From contig NC_080582.1 of the NCBI RefSeq assembly GCF_029962835.1, positions 22,328,032-22,392,031 of the forward strand: a DNA stretch of 64,000 nucleotides, written 5' to 3'. This document shows positions 35,457 through 46,600 of the stretch, one piece after another. Each line of letters starts with the position of its first letter. Position 1 is the first letter of the stretch. The notes under the pieces are model-generated. The model was not told the origin of the DNA. It did no database searches and saw only the letters and a program-made list of their open reading frames with translations. The position numbers were made by a program, and so were the translations under genes. Source of the stretch: Magnolia sinica. Lineage: Eukaryota; Streptophyta; Magnoliopsida; Magnoliales; Magnoliaceae.

Positions 35457-35630
35457 CCTGCGTTCGGGCCTCTCAAATCAATATAAAGACTTTTACCGGC
35501 ACTTATATAGACCTTTGTCGGAGCTTTTCCGTGAGTAAAAGTGTCCAGAAACCATACTTTTGTCGGCGTTTGGATAGAATTTTGCCGGCGCTTTTTTATT
35601 TTTACCGGCGCTTCTATTAGAAATACGCGT
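35456..35630. repeat. CCGGCGCTT-type short repeats
   Basis: Five to six units resembling CTTTTACCGGCACTT, CTTTTGTCGGCGTTT and TTTTGCCGGCGCTTTT occur in both orientations. This is the pattern of GC-palindromic subterminal repeats seen in some CACTA elements, but no CACTA terminus is visible next to it. It is probably a remnant. Confidence 0.45.
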
Positions 35631-35700
35631 CAATGAAGTCAAAAAGGGCTATGTAAATTTCACACCTCAAGAAATTTTGTTGCTTGCTATGTGGTGCGGG

Positions 35701-36156
35701 GGAGCAGATTAGGTGAGACCCAAGCCTCACCCAAGATTGTGCAGCCCTTGCCATAGGGCCCACTTTGACGTGTGTATTCTATATCCGCCCTATTCCTCCA
35801 TTATTTCATATTATTTTAGACCCTGGTCTCAAAAATTAAGAAGATCCAATTATTAGGTAAACCATACTCCACTACTGTTAAAAACTTCTTACCATGCACC
35901 TTAATGTTTCATAGTTTTTATTTGCCATCCAATCTCTTGATAAGTTAACGTAAGCCCGATGAATGGAAAAAAGAAATATCATCTTGATCTAAAACTTTTG
36001 TCGCCAATCACCATTGTTTCCTATGGTATAGTCCACCTACTAATTGGATTTGCTTCATTTATTAAATAATGCCCTAGGGAAAAATGGATAAACGGAGTGG
36101 TTACCACGGTAAGTGGCGCAGTCTTGGGTGAGGCCAGGTCTTGCCTAATCTGCTCC
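35701..36156. mobile_element. MITE, 456 bp, copy A
   Basis: The left end GGAGCAGATTAGGTGAGACC is matched in reverse complement by the right end finishing TTGCCTAATCTGCTCC, with similarity extending about 42 bp inward. The interior carries the CATCCAATCT / CCAAAACTTTTG repeat-family phrases but no coding sequence. Target duplication is unclear. Confidence 0.75.
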
Positions 36157-36700
36157 ATGGTGGAGCACATTGGGAGGGAGAGGAAAATCCAATAGTGATG
36201 ACATGTGGAGCTTTCCTGGGCACCATTATAATGCATGTATCAAATTCCCACCATCCATCTATTTTTCCATATTATTTTAGGGAATGAGACAAAAACTATG
36301 AAAGATCCGGGCTCAAGTGGGCTTCACAGAGGAAATTGGATGCCAATTATTGAAAACTTCTCAGGGCCACAAAAGGATCTGATCAAGCTGATATTTGTGT
36401 TTTCCCTTCATCCAGGTTTGTGTGACCTTACGAAGAAGTTAGATGGTAAATAAACCTTGCAGTGGACCCTAGGTTTCAACTGTATTCGTTCAATACCTCT
36501 ACTTTGTGCGGTCTACTTGAGACTTTGATGTGTCTTATTTTTGAGATAAAGCTCTAGAATTATCTTTCAAATTTGATGGACGGTGTGGATTTTAAACATA
36601 AATCATTTTGGGGTCAAAAAAGTTCCACATGCTAGAGTCATGTGTAGCACGCAGTCTATCGGGCGTATCTTGTCAGCTAGAGTCATTGGCAAAGACGTGA
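36157..36700. other. Repeat-derived intergenic sequence
   Basis: MITE-family phrases such as GATGGACGGTGTGGA (36576) and CCACCATCCATC (36248) are present. No gene is recognised. Open frames of about 70 codons here occur in both copies and are not supported. Confidence 0.5.
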
Positions 36701-36715
36701 TCCGTACTCATATGT

Positions 36716-37240
36716 ATGCGGATTTCCTGCAAAAGCCTATGGCTCAAAGTTCCTGCGTTGGATGTCATGTGGGGCCTACCGTGATGTTTGTTAAAAATCC
36801 ACCTGTCCATCCGGGTTTGCAGGGTCATTTTATGATATGCAATAAAAAAAATAAAGTGAATGTATCCAAAAATCCAATGGGCCATAAGAGTGGGAAAACT
36901 GGGGAAAGTGTTTCCTACCGTTAAAAACTTCCTGGGCTCCATCTTAATGTTTATATGCCATCCAAACCATTCATGAGGTAATTCCTACTGGGATGAAGTG
37001 AAAACACACAAAATTTATCTTGATAGGTGACTTTTGTGGCCATAAAAATGTTTCAACGGTGGTCACAGAATTTCCACTGTTGCCTCTCGTGTGGATTCAC
37101 CTCATTTTCGGTCACATGTCCTAAAATAACCTCACAAAACGGATGGATGGGGTTGACTTTCTAACAAATATCACAGTGGACCTCACTTGGCATCCCATTG
37201 CAGGAACTCCCTGCAGAAGGATTTCGCTGGAAATCTATGC
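36716..37240. mobile_element. Inverted-repeat (MITE-like) element, copy A
   Basis: 36716-36756 (ATGCGGATTTCCTGC ... TTCCTGC) is the diverged reverse complement of 37199-37240 (GCAGGAACT ... GGAAATCTATGC). The arms enclose about 440 bp without coding potential, including GTGGGGCCTACCGTGATG. The exact ends are uncertain because similarity fades outward. Confidence 0.5.
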
Positions 37241-37429
37241 TCCTTGTTTCGGACACGGATTTCCTGCTAGAGACTTTCCCAGGAAGTTCTTGCCCTCCAA
37301 ACTTAGGTGGGGCCCAACCTGATGTTTGTGAGAGATCCGCCCTGTCCATCTGTTTTTTAAGATCATTTTAGGACATGGGCCAAAAATTACCTGGGGTCCA
37401 CCATCAAATAAGTTAGTGATCATGTGTGG

Positions 37430-37950
37430 CTCACCTTCAATATCCACCGCACATCATGTGGAGCTCACCTTTGATGTGGGACATCCATTGTGTGGGCCCC
37501 ACCATCGATGTGGGTTGCCCATCATGTGGAGCCGTCCTTAGACATGGGCCATTTATCCTTAGGGGTCGACCTTTGATGTGGATTGTCCATTATGTGGAGA
37601 ACACCTTGATGTGGGTCATCCATCATGTAGGTCCTGCCTTAAATGTTATTGTCTGTCACATGGGACCACCTTCCATACCCACAACCCCTCATGTCCATCC
37701 ATTTTGTGGGTCCCACCTTTCAATATGGGCTATCCATCACGTGGGGCCTGCTTTAGATGTGGGCCATTTATCACAAGGGCCTACCTTTGATGTGGATAAT
37801 CCATTACGTGGGTTCAACTTGACGTGGGTCATCCATAATGTGGGCCCCGCATTTGATATCAACAGTCCATCATGTGCACCCCACCTCTTAAGTGGACTGC
37901 CCATCATGTGGAGCCTCCTTTGATATGGACCATCCATCACATGGGGGAGG
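37430..37950. repeat. Minisatellite of ~30-bp units, copy A
   Basis: Units such as CATCATGTGGGGCCCACC followed by TTTGATGTGGG(T/C)C repeat about 17 times with much variation. They keep a 3n spacing in part, so long open frames (up to 165 codons, His/Val/Gly/Pro-rich) appear by chance. I do not call a gene. A poly-A run follows at 37971-37990. Confidence 0.85.
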
Positions 37951-38144
37951 GAGAGAAGTAGAAAAGTTGAAAAAAAAAAAAAAAAAAAAAACTTATCTGC
38001 ATAAATAACTTTCATCACATGAGTAAATTTTATAACGTGCTGACCAAACTTATTTAAAGTTGAAAAATCAACTTATTAAAACATAAAAAGTTAATTATTG
38101 GGCGGTATCCCTATGGGCCGTCGGCATCCATGGTCACAGAACCT
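37951..38144 (-). other. 3' flank of CYP719 copy A
   Basis: AT-rich, with a poly-A/T run at 37971-37990. On the minus strand this is the 3' untranslated side of the P450. No certain polyadenylation signal can be assigned. Confidence 0.5.
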
Positions 38145-39645
38145 TCAAGAGAGGGTGGTTCCAAGGTTAGTACGAAGCTTGATACCTGCCACGAGGGGCT
38201 CTTTCATCCTAAGAATAATAGTATAATCATCAGTCATGTCGGGGCCATCCCCATCAGCGGCAACCCATTCAAACTTGTTAATCAGATTAGCCAGGGTGAG
38301 GCCCACCTGAAGCTTGCCCAGATCCATTCCTGCACAAATTCGCATACCTGCTCCAAACGGAAGAAAAGACCGTTCCATGGCCACGCTGACATTACGTGCA
38401 TTTTCATTCAGGAACCGCTCTGGCATGAACTGCTCTGGATGATCCCAGACCTTTGGATCGTGATGGACAGCATAGATATTTACCATAACAGCAGTAGCCT
38501 TGTCGATCTTCCAACCCTTCAATGTAGTATCTTTCACTGTCTTGTGGGGGATGGCGAGAGGTGCAATCGGCTTCATACGAAACACTTCATTCACTACAGC
38601 TTGAAGATATGGCATCTTATTCACTTGATATACAGTCACCCTATCTCTCTTCTCGTCTCCTCCGCTTACTTCTTTAAATAGCTTCTTTTGGATTTCGGGG
38701 TTTCGTATAAGGAATGCTAGAGCCCAAGCAATAGTAGACGATGTGCTATCAACGGAGAGCAAGAACATCTCAAATAAGATAGAGATAATGGTTTCCATCG
38801 GGTAGCCATGCGAGAGGAGGAAGTGCAAGTAACAAGTGGTGCATGGCGATTTTGATGATTGGTAGTGAGTGATTTCTGACTGTACCATCGACACGACACG
38901 ATCGCGAATTTCAACTGCTTGTCTAAATGAACCCCACAAGCCCGGGATGTAGCGAATGAAAGGGAAAGCATCGGAAAAACGGGAAATAGCAAATAGGTTG
39001 ATGACGTCGTCGATAAGAGGGTCTATGCCAATAACAAATGCCTCATTGTTGAATTCAGGGCCAAAACAAAGGCGCCCAACCACCCGTATTGTGTTGTGTC
39101 GAATGTAGACTAAGGGGCGGATAATTCCACCATTGATCATAGCTTGCTCTTGAATTGTTTGTGTCATGGCAATCACTTCGTTTTCTTGAGATAGTGTTTG
39201 AGTAGAGATGGCTGATGGATTCATAGCATAGCCCTGGACACCTTTTCGAAGGGATTGCCAATATGGGCCATGATCGGAGGTGGAAAGCGTTGTACAGTTA
39301 GCAGAGATATATTTAGGGATGTAAGCAACCAGTCGCGATGCATAATCCGCGGATTTGTTTACAAGAACCTCCCAAGCTCCTTCATGATCGCTTACGATAA
39401 TCGTCGGTTTCATGCCTAACCACGCTGTCATAATCCCACCATACTTCTGTGACATTTTGAATAAGGTGATGTGGATCAACTCATCACCACCACCGATCTG
39501 GCGCAGGTTCTGGTGCAAGTTCCCAATTATCGGCAATTTAGGCGGTCCTGGCGGCAATTTCATTGTTGATTTTGGCCTTCGTCGTCTTTCCAACACGATG
39601 AAGATCATTCCCACCACCATGGAAACTATTATCCACAGGTTTTTG

Positions 39646-39650
<5 letters not shown>
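38145..39650 (-). CDS. CYP719: CYP719-family cytochrome P450, complete
   Basis: Intronless frame of 501 aa, the usual length of the family. It has an N-terminal membrane anchor (about residues 5-20), basic RRRR, hinge PPGPPKLP (33-40), I-helix SVDSTSST (299-306), ExxR as EVFR (355-358), PERF (410-413) and haem loop PFGAGMRICAG (431-441) with the haem-ligand Cys439. The I-helix DSTSST in place of the usual G-x-D/E-T-T, plus RMKPIAPLAIPHKT and AMERSFLPFGAGMRICAGMD, are close to CYP719A enzymes (canadine, stylopine and cheilanthifoline synthases, pluviatolide and piperic acid synthases). These ER-bound monooxygenases typically close methylenedioxy bridges on ortho-methoxyphenols. Membership of the family is clear; the substrate and subfamily are not. 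All key residues are present and nothing suggests decay. A nearly identical copy lies at 62874-64000. Confidence 0.94.
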
Positions 39651-39683
<33 letters not shown>

Positions 39684-39850
39684 GTTGTTTTTCTTTCAAC
39701 TCCTTCCTCTCTTTTTAAACGCTAACTGCATGGAAGCCCTGAAGAGCCTATACTCGTGTTTTAGTACTGTTTAACCATTTTAAAAATGGAAGTGGCTCCT
39801 TACACTGCACGTGAATTAATTTTATATAAAACTTCATGATTTATGCTCTA
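39651..39850 (-). promoter_or_regulatory. Putative leader and core promoter of CYP719 copy A
   Basis: Read on the minus strand, a CT-type tract (39651-39680, GA on this strand) precedes the ATG. A TATA-like TTTATATAAAA lies at 39821-39831, about 170 bp upstream of the ATG, and a CACGTG (G-box core) at 39808-39813. The stretch around the TATA is duplicated at 41166-41235. Assignment is by motif and distance only. Confidence 0.4.
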
Positions 39851-40075
39851 CGGCTCTACCCCAATCTATTTCTCGTAAATTTCTCGGCCCGAGAATTTAT
39901 AATGAGATTTTTAGATTCTATGCTTTTATCGTTAAAATTCTCGTTCCAAATTTACTCTTTTTTCACAAAATTTACTACAGGATTGGAAACAAGTGTACAG
40001 GCAAATGCTCACCCTCCAATCTATTTTCATTAATGTCGCCCACTCAATCAAATACGAGTATGGTACTTTATTCAT
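39790..40075. repeat. Direct repeat near the CYP719 promoter, left copy
   Basis: Two blocks, 39792-39857 (GGCTCCTTACACTGCACGTG onward) and 39983-40040 (AATGCTCACCCTC onward), recur in the opposite order at 41166-41235 and 41064-41115. The order swap fits a tandem duplication of about 1.1-1.4 kb that has since diverged. Confidence 0.7.
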
Positions 40076-41063
40076 GTGATTAATTTTTCTTTAAAATATA
40101 ATTGTTAGGGTGTATTTTATATAATTATCACGGTGGGTCCTAAAAATTCAAGGTTGGATAAATCTCACAACTGTTCCATTGATTTCATGCCGTCTACAAA
40201 ATCTCAAGTTAGCCTATATTATGTATCTAAGTCCAATATGTTAATAAACATATAATGATGCTAATGGATCTTAGTAAACATGTGGGCCCTTGCAAATGTC
40301 AGGGACGTTGGGACTTGATTTTTGGCTGCTCCCTGTATATGCTAAATCATGTAATTCCAATTTAGTCTCATACTCAGAAATTAAGCTAACGACATCCACT
40401 GTTGATTTTTACAAGGCAATTCCTAATTAAAGTGGGTAGGAGAAAAACCCTGGAGTTTACGTGATGTTTATAGTGGGGCCCACCTAAGCAGCTGACACAT
40501 TTGCTCGCACACCCACTCACTTGATCGTTAAAGAAATTGGATAGAAAGTTGTGGAATGATAATTATATTAATTAATGATTCAATATTTTTTAAAGAATTA
40601 GCGGAACATGAATTTCATATTAAATAGATTTTTTCTTTTGAATTCTTTTGAATGTAAAATGGATGAATTGAATTACTTCTAAATAACTTAATTGAATCAT
40701 TTTAGTTTTAAATAGTTTTCTCACTAAAGGCGTGTAATTTTTATAGTAAAAGATTAAAATGCCACATTTTGACAATATCAAGGTATGAGGCCATAGTAGC
40801 TTTTAGAAAGAGAAAAAAACTGCCTAATTGATATAAATTTACATTTCAATAACCTTTTTCAAAAAAGTTTTCAAAAAGCTACTCATTAATCAACATAGTT
40901 GTCATTGCACTGTGTATACAAGCAAATGGGTCTATTGTTCGGGGGCCACCATCATGATGTTTATGTGGAATCCACCATGACCAATAGGTGTGTCACCCCA
41001 TGTTACACCAAAGCCTCAAAAGTTAGATCCATTTGTGACTTAGGTGGACCACCTGAGTGGAAA
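40076..41063. other. Intergenic sequence upstream of CYP719 copy A
   Basis: AT-rich, with small GTGGGGCCCACC-type repeat fragments (40470, 40940-40980). No gene was recognised. Confidence 0.5.
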
Positions 41064-41235
41064 CAGTGTACAGGGCAATGCTCACCCTCAAAACTATTTC
41101 CATTAGTGTGACCCACGTGAATCATGAACGAGTATGTTATTTGGGCTACAAGCCTACATTTTTGGAACTGGCTCCTTACACTGCACGTGAATTAATTTTA
41201 TATAAAACTTCAGGATTTATGCTCTACGGCTCTAG
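41064..41235. repeat. Direct repeat near the CYP719 promoter, right copy
   Basis: Contains AATGCTCACCCTCAAAAC and then GGCTCCTTACACTGCACGTG with TTTTATATAAAACTTCA, the partners of the blocks at 39790-40075. It therefore holds a second copy of the TATA-like and CACGTG motifs. Confidence 0.7.
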
Positions 41236-41682
41236 CTACCACATTCAAGGAGAAGAGAGAGATGAGTAATCACCTAATCACATGAGTATGACAAGTTCAG
41301 AAGGGCATATGTATCTTAAAAACTAGTCCCACTGGAAACCTGCAATAGTAAAAGGGAAAAATGTGTTAATTAAAGGAGAGTACACAACAAATAGTCTTGA
41401 AAAGGCTTACAATAGTTAATAGGATCACAAAATCCATTCACAAGAATTTTATTTTCAACTAAAAATGTTATAATTCATAAGAATTTATTCTTACTGAAAG
41501 TCTTAAGAAATCATCACTGAATAATCATGATATTTTTTGTTTTCCTTTTCTCACCATCCAAACATGCACTAAGACTTGACAAAGAGACTTTTGAGCATAA
41601 TCTAACAGTAAGGATTTATTGACCGTGGTCGTAACTGTCACAAAGAAGACGCATGTGTATAATGTGGCCAATGTTTGTACAA
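41236..41682. other. Intergenic, nothing identified
   Basis: AT-rich sequence without a recognisable gene or repeat array. Confidence 0.5.
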
Positions 41683-42144
41683 GGTCAGGTCCTCTGTAAT
41701 GTTTGAAGGCATAGCTCTCTCTACAACTTTGCCCGAGGGGCCCACTGTTGTTTGTGTATGGAATCCCACTTGTCCATATGCCTTTTCACCAAGAAAGTGA
41801 GATGTACAAAAAATAAGGCGGCTTCAACAATCGCATGCCCTACCATGAGAATTCCAAAGTTTTTGGGTGGATGTCCATTGCTTTCTGCGCATGGCCTATC
41901 TAATGGTTGCATAGACCTTACTTTTGGGGCATCACATCATCATGGTACAGTTCATTAGATTGGGATTTGGATGGCATATATACAATATGGTGGACCCACA
42001 TACTAGTTGAATAAAGTTTATACCTTGGTGAATAAGCTCTAGGTATGTTAATGACATTTTACTAACTTTAATAACCTTAACACGCATGTGAACAGAGAGT
42101 TGTAGAGAGAGCTCTGTCTACAACGTTTGCATGAGGATCTGACC
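41683..42144. mobile_element. MITE, 462 bp
   Basis: The left end GGTCAGGTCCTCTG is matched in reverse complement by the right end CATGAGGATCTGACC. The arms extend about 48 bp and include the exact inverted pair AGCTCTCTCTACAACT (about 41712) and AGTTGTAGAGAGAGCT (about 42098). Internal sequence has no coding potential. No certain target duplication. Confidence 0.75.
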
Positions 42145-43507
42145 TCTTTATCACCATCTCAGTTGAAATGTTTACAATACAAAATTTCTTTGTGGCCGGT
42201 ATTTATGCCCTCCTGGTTGATAGCTACACCCTTTCTCAACTTTTAGTAATACAAAAGTACACATTGGTGCTACTTTGCTACCAAAAAGAAGAATGTACTG
42301 CAAAAAATAAAGAAAAAGAAAGGGTGTAGCTGAAAACTGCAATTTCATCCTCTTGAATGAACTCGACAGTAAAAGAAGACAGACAAATCTGAAAATTTAA
42401 CTAAAATATTCCATAATTCACTAGATTCAGCAATCATATATGGCAACGGAAGCCAAGAAAACAACAAATTGAAATCGGTAGATCAAGAAAGAAACAGTTA
42501 CTAGCATGCATGAAATTTGAAAGAGCGACAGAAAGAGATAGAGAGAGGAAGAGATCAAACAGGTACAGAGCATTAATAACCAAACCTACTGCCTCATTTG
42601 TACGCAATAGGTACAGAGCGCAGAACATTCATGTTTTCCTCACAATAAGGATTCACAGATTGTCAAATGTCAAAACAAAAAAAAATTGTTTATACGATGT
42701 CTTACCATTGCCATGTAATATTGTGTTGGGAGCTGCAAAAATCAAGCAAAATCATATCAATAAATGTTAGGATAGCATGTTTAGATTGCAAAAAATTCTA
42801 TGCTAGATGCACAAGGACTGATGAACTGTGCTTGGAACAAGAAAAGCTAGACTGTTGGTCAGTTTCTATCACTTAACTTATTGTGATTCACTTTCTGTAC
42901 AAGTGGTACACATACAAGCGCCTCCAATAGAATGGTTAGGATTGTCAAGGTTTTTTCTTTTATTTTGAGTATGGTCCATACAAGGTATAGCCTACTTGAT
43001 GATTGGATTCAATCTCATACACCGCACTTACAAAAGTCAAATCACTGATAAGTTGAACAAAAAGAAGCGACAAACACTATAATCTAGATACTTGGTATTG
43101 CTACTAATTTCAGGCTATTGATTTGTTATCTTTTCCAATGAACTGAATAAGAAGTAAGTAGCCCATGTAGCACCTCAGCACACATCAAGGCATAAGCCCC
43201 ACCCCAAAGGGACGGGCTACCTCAACTAGGCCTCATGCCTTTAAAAACCTTTTTGACAGCTAAGATAAGAATAACAAGATCACTAGACAAAGTTCAAATA
43301 ACAAATGGTAAATAAAAGTCAGCTTCAAATGCTAATTAAATGAGATGGGATCATGAAATACACAATAAATACACAATCAAGACTGCTGAAATTTTCCATT
43401 GCAATTTGGATCTGAACATTTTCATTGAACCCATCTGTTTAATAGCCACCAATTTGAGGGTAAGGCTCATCTGCTCAGAGTATTTCATGCCACTCTCCAC
43501 ATCTAGC
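42145..43507. other. Intergenic or intron-like sequence left of the copia fossil
   Basis: No gene was recognised. If the UBP1-type exon at 49577-49687 is part of a larger segment, this could include its first intron on the minus strand, but nothing in it proves that. Confidence 0.4.
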
Positions 43508-43680
43508 TGTTAGACAGCTCGCATACCTTATATAACTAGTATACCTTGTATAGTTTATTTCCATAGGTAGAGGATTCTGAGTTTATTATTTTTCTTGTAT
43601 AGATGGTTGTAATCTCTATATATTCAACCCCATTGGGTTGTCTCAAATACAAAAAAGCTTTCAGCTGCTCTTGGTTTTCA
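43508..43680 (+). repeat. 5' LTR of the copia fossil
   Basis: 173 bp, TG...CA ends, directly followed by the primer-binding site. Confidence 0.92.
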
Positions 43681-46600
43681 TGGTATCAGAGCTTCACTGA
43701 TCCAAAACTGGCACCACCTGTCAAATCCGACCGCCTCTGCTCGTCTGACCCCTCTGATCCCCTGTGTTTCCAGCCCCTGCTCGTCTAGATCCAGCACTCC
43801 TGACCCTCTGCTCGTACAGATCCGGTGCACCTGAGCTCGTCCGGCACCTCTGCTCGTCCGATCCAGCACACCGGCCCCTCTGCTCGTCCGATCCGGCGCA
43901 CCTGCGATCGTCCGACCTCTTTGCTCGTCCGATCCAGTGCTCTTGCCCTTCTGCTCTTCTGCTCATCTAGATCCAGCGCCCCTTTGTTCCAGATCCAGCG
44001 CTCCTCTGTTTTGATCTAGATCCGGTGCTCCTCTGTTCCAGATCCAGATTCAATACTCTCTGTTCCACATCCAACGCCTCTCTGTTCCGATCTATCTTTT
44101 CCCAATCCAGAGCCCTTGTTGTTGTTGCTACTCCGCCAGATTCAGAAACTACAATCCCTTGGGTATCTCCTGCTGTATGGTACATCTAAGACCTTTTTCT
44201 GTGCTTTCCATTACTTCAGATCAATGGACAAATCTCGTACAGAGGCCCCACGTTATAGTTTTGATGGTACCAACTATTCTATATGGGCCATCCATTTTAA
44301 GAATTTCCTCAAGGGTCGTGGTTTGTAGGGACTACTGGATGGATCTGTTACTATCCCCACTTCCACAGAGGCCGACAAATTAGCTGATTGGGAAATGAAC
44401 AATGGACGGATTATTACTTGGATTCTCGATTCGGTCGATCGCTCCATTACTGTTAGCCTCACACCTCATCGCACTACCAAGGCGATGTGGGAACATCTCC
44501 AGACGATTTATCAACAGGGTAATGCGGTCTGGTTATATTGCCTGGAACAGGATCTTGTCAACCTTACTCAGGGTGACGACAGTATTCAATCATTTTACTC
44601 CAAAATTGTCATAATTTGGACAGAGATGGCTATGATGGATCCGACATTTCCTCATGACTTTAAAATATTCCAAACTATGTGCAAGAGTACGCAAGTTCAT
44701 CAATTCCTTATGAAGCTACGTCCGGAATTTGAGCATTATCGGGTTGCTCTCTTGAACCGTAGCCCTACTCCTTCATTGAATTCGGTTATTAATGATTTAT
44801 TAGCTGAGGAACAACGACTGAAAGTTCTCTCTCTTCCTTCCTCAACTCTGGGCTCATCTGATATGGTGCTTGCTGTGTCCACCACTCCACTAATACATGG
44901 TTCTGGTTCCTCTCCTTTGACTTGTTGCGGGTGTAAAAAGGTGGGTCATGTTGTCACTCAATGCAAGGAATAGTGTGCTTATTGTCGACGAACTGGTCAT
45001 GGTATTAAGGACTGCCATACACGTGCCTATACATCTTTTTTCGGCCATGGACGTGGTAGTCGTGGTTTTGCTCTTTCTGCTACTGCTGCCACTATTTCTT
45101 CTGAGCCGTCTATTAGTGATTCTACATCTAGTATTTCTGCTGAAGGTCTTTCATCTCCATTGACTCCTGCGATGCTCCAACAAATCGTTCAGGCTCTTTC
45201 TGCGGCCGATATGTCAGGTATATCCCCATCTTCTACATGGTTCTTCGATTCGGGTGCTTCCAATCATATGATCGGTGATGTATCCTATCTTCGTGACATT
45301 CGTCTCTACACCGGCAATCAGGCTATTTCTACTGCGAATGACACTAAACTACTTATTCAGTCCATTGGATCATTGACTTTCTCTCCTTCTGCTCATCGCT
45401 AGTTCACCCTTCGTGATGTGTTTCATGTCCCTAACCTCTCCTCCAATTTAATTTCAGTTGTTCAACTCACATCTAATAACTGCTTAGTCATATTTCTTCT
45501 AAACTGTTGTTTTGTATAAGATATGGCAACGGGGAAGGTACTTGGGATGGGTAGGTGGCATGGTCGTCTGTACGTGCTAGACTTTGATCCATCTGTCACT
45601 CTGGATCATTGTTTCTTTTCTCAATCTTCATCAGATATTTGTTTGGTAAATAAATTGTGAAAACTGTGGCACTTTCACCTGGGTCATCCACATTTCAATC
45701 GGTTACTTCATTTAATTTCGTCTGGCATGTTAGGGAATATTTCTCTTAATAAAAATGATTTGAATTATTCTTGTTCCTGTTGTCTTTTTAAAAAGTAAGT
45801 ATATTCCCTTTTCTCTAAGTACTACAAAATCATCTTCTATGTTTGAACTTGTGCATACGGATGTCTGGGGTCCTTCACCAATTATGTCTCTCTCTGTTAT
45901 GATACTATGTTATATCCATTGATGATTTCATACGTTACACTTGGATTTACTTTCTGCAATTGAAGTCACAAGTTTTTGAAAAATTCAACTTATTTCACTC
46001 TATAGTGGAGACTCAATTTCGGGTTCCAGTTCAAACTCTCTGCTCTGACTTAGGAGGGGAATATCTCTCAACCGATTTTTATACATTTCTTCAGGGTCAT
46101 GGAATTATTCATCAGACTACCTGTTCTGATACTCCATAACAGAATGGGGTGGCTGAACGAAAAAATCGTCATATTGTTGAAACTGCCAACACCCTGATGA
46201 CAACTATGAGTGTTCCTCATTCTTTCTGGGTGGAAGCAATGTTACATTCCATCTACTTAATTAATCGGATGTTAACCAAAGTTCTAAACAATAAATCTCC
46301 TTACTCTGTTCTCACCGGATTACCTCCTGCATATTCCACATTTCGTGTTTTTTATTGTATCTGTTATGTTTACCTGGCTTCACGTGAATGTAACAAACTA
46401 TCTCCAAAATCAGTCAAATGTATATACTTAGGATTTGGGAAAACTGAGAAGGGTTTTCGATGTTATGATCCAGTTTCTCGTCGTGTTTGGGTTTCACGAT
46501 ATGTTGTTTTTCTTGAACACATTGCCTTTCATTCATCTCTTCCTCCTCCGCACACTCCAAACTCTCCTGGTCTAACTGCCTTTCCTGAAATCTGTCTGTC

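Larger units (their letters stand above)
29318..39271. repeat. Duplicated block, copy A (partner 54088-64000)
   Basis: From CTGCTAGGGAAGATG at 29318 to the CYP719 coding region the sequence recurs at 54088 in the same orientation, with an offset of about 24.77 kb falling to 24.73 kb through small indels. Differences are mainly microsatellite lengths and scattered substitutions. Copy B reaches the window edge, so the true right end lies beyond it. The block carries the aminopeptidase exons, MITEs, a minisatellite and the CYP719 gene. Confidence 0.97.

Noticed and set aside
37426-37923. 165-codon frame (and its twin at 62155-62652) rich in His-Val-Gly-Pro
   Set aside because: It is the translation of the ~30-bp minisatellite, with no splice sites, domain or codon pattern of a host gene.
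38130-38681. Plus-strand frames of 183 codons and shorter ones over the P450
   Set aside because: They are antisense shadows of the CYP719 coding sequence, whose frame has all family motifs.
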